A stretch of DNA of 64,000 nt, from contig JAILWY010000014.1 in assembly GCA_022113835.1 (NCBI GenBank), positions 12,211,501 to 12,275,500 of the forward strand, given 5' to 3'. Below the pieces are notes generated by a model, which saw only the letters and a list, made by a program, of their open reading frames with translations, had not been told where the DNA came from and ran no database searches. A program made the translations under genes and the position numbers. Within the stretch, counting starts at the first letter, position 1; every line of letters begins with the position of its first letter. The DNA comes from Atopsyche davidsoni (taxonomy: Eukaryota > Arthropoda > Insecta > Trichoptera > Hydrobiosidae). Below, in pieces: positions 63,481-64,000 of this stretch.

Positions 63481-64000
63481 TTAAACGTGAAATTGTTCCA
63501 ATATTAACGGATTTTCTTAAAAATTTGACATCGGAATGAATATGAAACTTTTTATTAGAATGTTTCAGATATTAATTGATTTTTATTATTTTAGTCGATT
63601 GCAATGTAATTTCAAAATCCAGCGCCTTTAATGAGGGTTCTGCGATACCAAATATAAACATCTATTTAAATGTATCCAATTGCTCGCTCCCAAAAGTACG
63701 ATTAAGCCGATTGTTTATCAAACCTCAATTATCTAAATTAAACGTCTATTAATCCTCAAAGTAATATCCTTATTAATTAATATAAATATCAACGCTGTCG
63801 ATAAAACTTTGCGCAACTGAGCGCCCAAAGGCGCTTTCAAATTAGAAGTCAAAGATAAAACAATAAATAATAATTGACTGTTGTAATTTCCTCGAATCGG
63901 ATTGTTTAATTAATCGCATATGAAAACACCGCGGCTGAGCGGTTGGGCGCTCGCGCGACTGTTATCCCTTTGATCCCGGATAGCTCTCGCAACAATTGGC

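Larger units (their letters stand above)
59519..64000 (+). other. Non-coding downstream of microexon 2
   Basis: GTCGGTATTCCATTA at 59554-59568 echoes the microexon itself. Islands at about 60880-61050, 61480-61860, 62090-62420, 62930-63050 and 63910-64000. No further exon of the host gene is recognised before the window ends. Confidence 0.55.

Noticed and set aside
1..64000. CRISPR arrays, operons, rRNA or viral replication genes
   Set aside because: No spaced direct-repeat array, ribosome-binding-site-led gene runs, rRNA core sequence or virus-type proteins were seen; the DNA is insect-like nuclear sequence.

Overview
The window looks like insect, most probably lepidopteran, nuclear DNA. 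It is AT-rich, broken into many small GC-richer blocks, scattered with (CA)n/(TA)n microsatellites, and carries a Mos1-like mariner and a Penelope-like retroelement. There is no bacterial-style gene packing and I see no complete host protein-coding gene. Most open frames are chance ORFs, often in the GC-rich blocks and on both strands at once.

The most notable signal is a pair of 51-nt microexons on the + strand, at 28950-29000 and 59468-59518, about 30.5 kb apart. They are 42/51 identical. Each has a branch-point-like motif, a pyrimidine tract and CAG directly followed by GTAAG, and each ends at GTAAGTTT. Because each exon begins with a donor consensus, each is also a recursive splice (ratchet) site. 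This matches the layout of the two 51-nt Drosophila Ultrabithorax microexons mI and mII. I therefore read the region between and around the pair as part of one very long + strand intron, with a Hox/Ubx-type gene as leading but unproven host.

Layout: 1-28.9 kb is AT-rich sequence with GC-richer blocks (candidate cis-regulatory elements), a CA/TA microsatellite near 4.8 kb, a 10-bp minisatellite near 25.2 kb and a TA microsatellite near 27.2 kb that shares its flank with the 4.8 kb one. A degraded hAT-like element may lie at 22.6-23.2 kb. The first microexon is at 28.95 kb. A 5'-truncated Penelope-like element arranged as an inverted repeat (468-bp arms, 13-bp target duplication) lies at 30.2-31.6 kb. 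An unassigned terminal-exon-like open frame lies at 34.45-34.70 kb. A mauritiana-type mariner with a frameshifted transposase lies at 37.66-38.93 kb. From 39 to 59 kb there is more non-coding sequence, GC-richer around 48-55 kb. The second microexon is at 59.47 kb. The last 4.5 kb is non-coding and includes a palindrome made of two forkhead-type motifs.

Nothing here forms an operon or pathway. The working model is a long regulatory intron of one developmental gene into which a few mobile elements have inserted.
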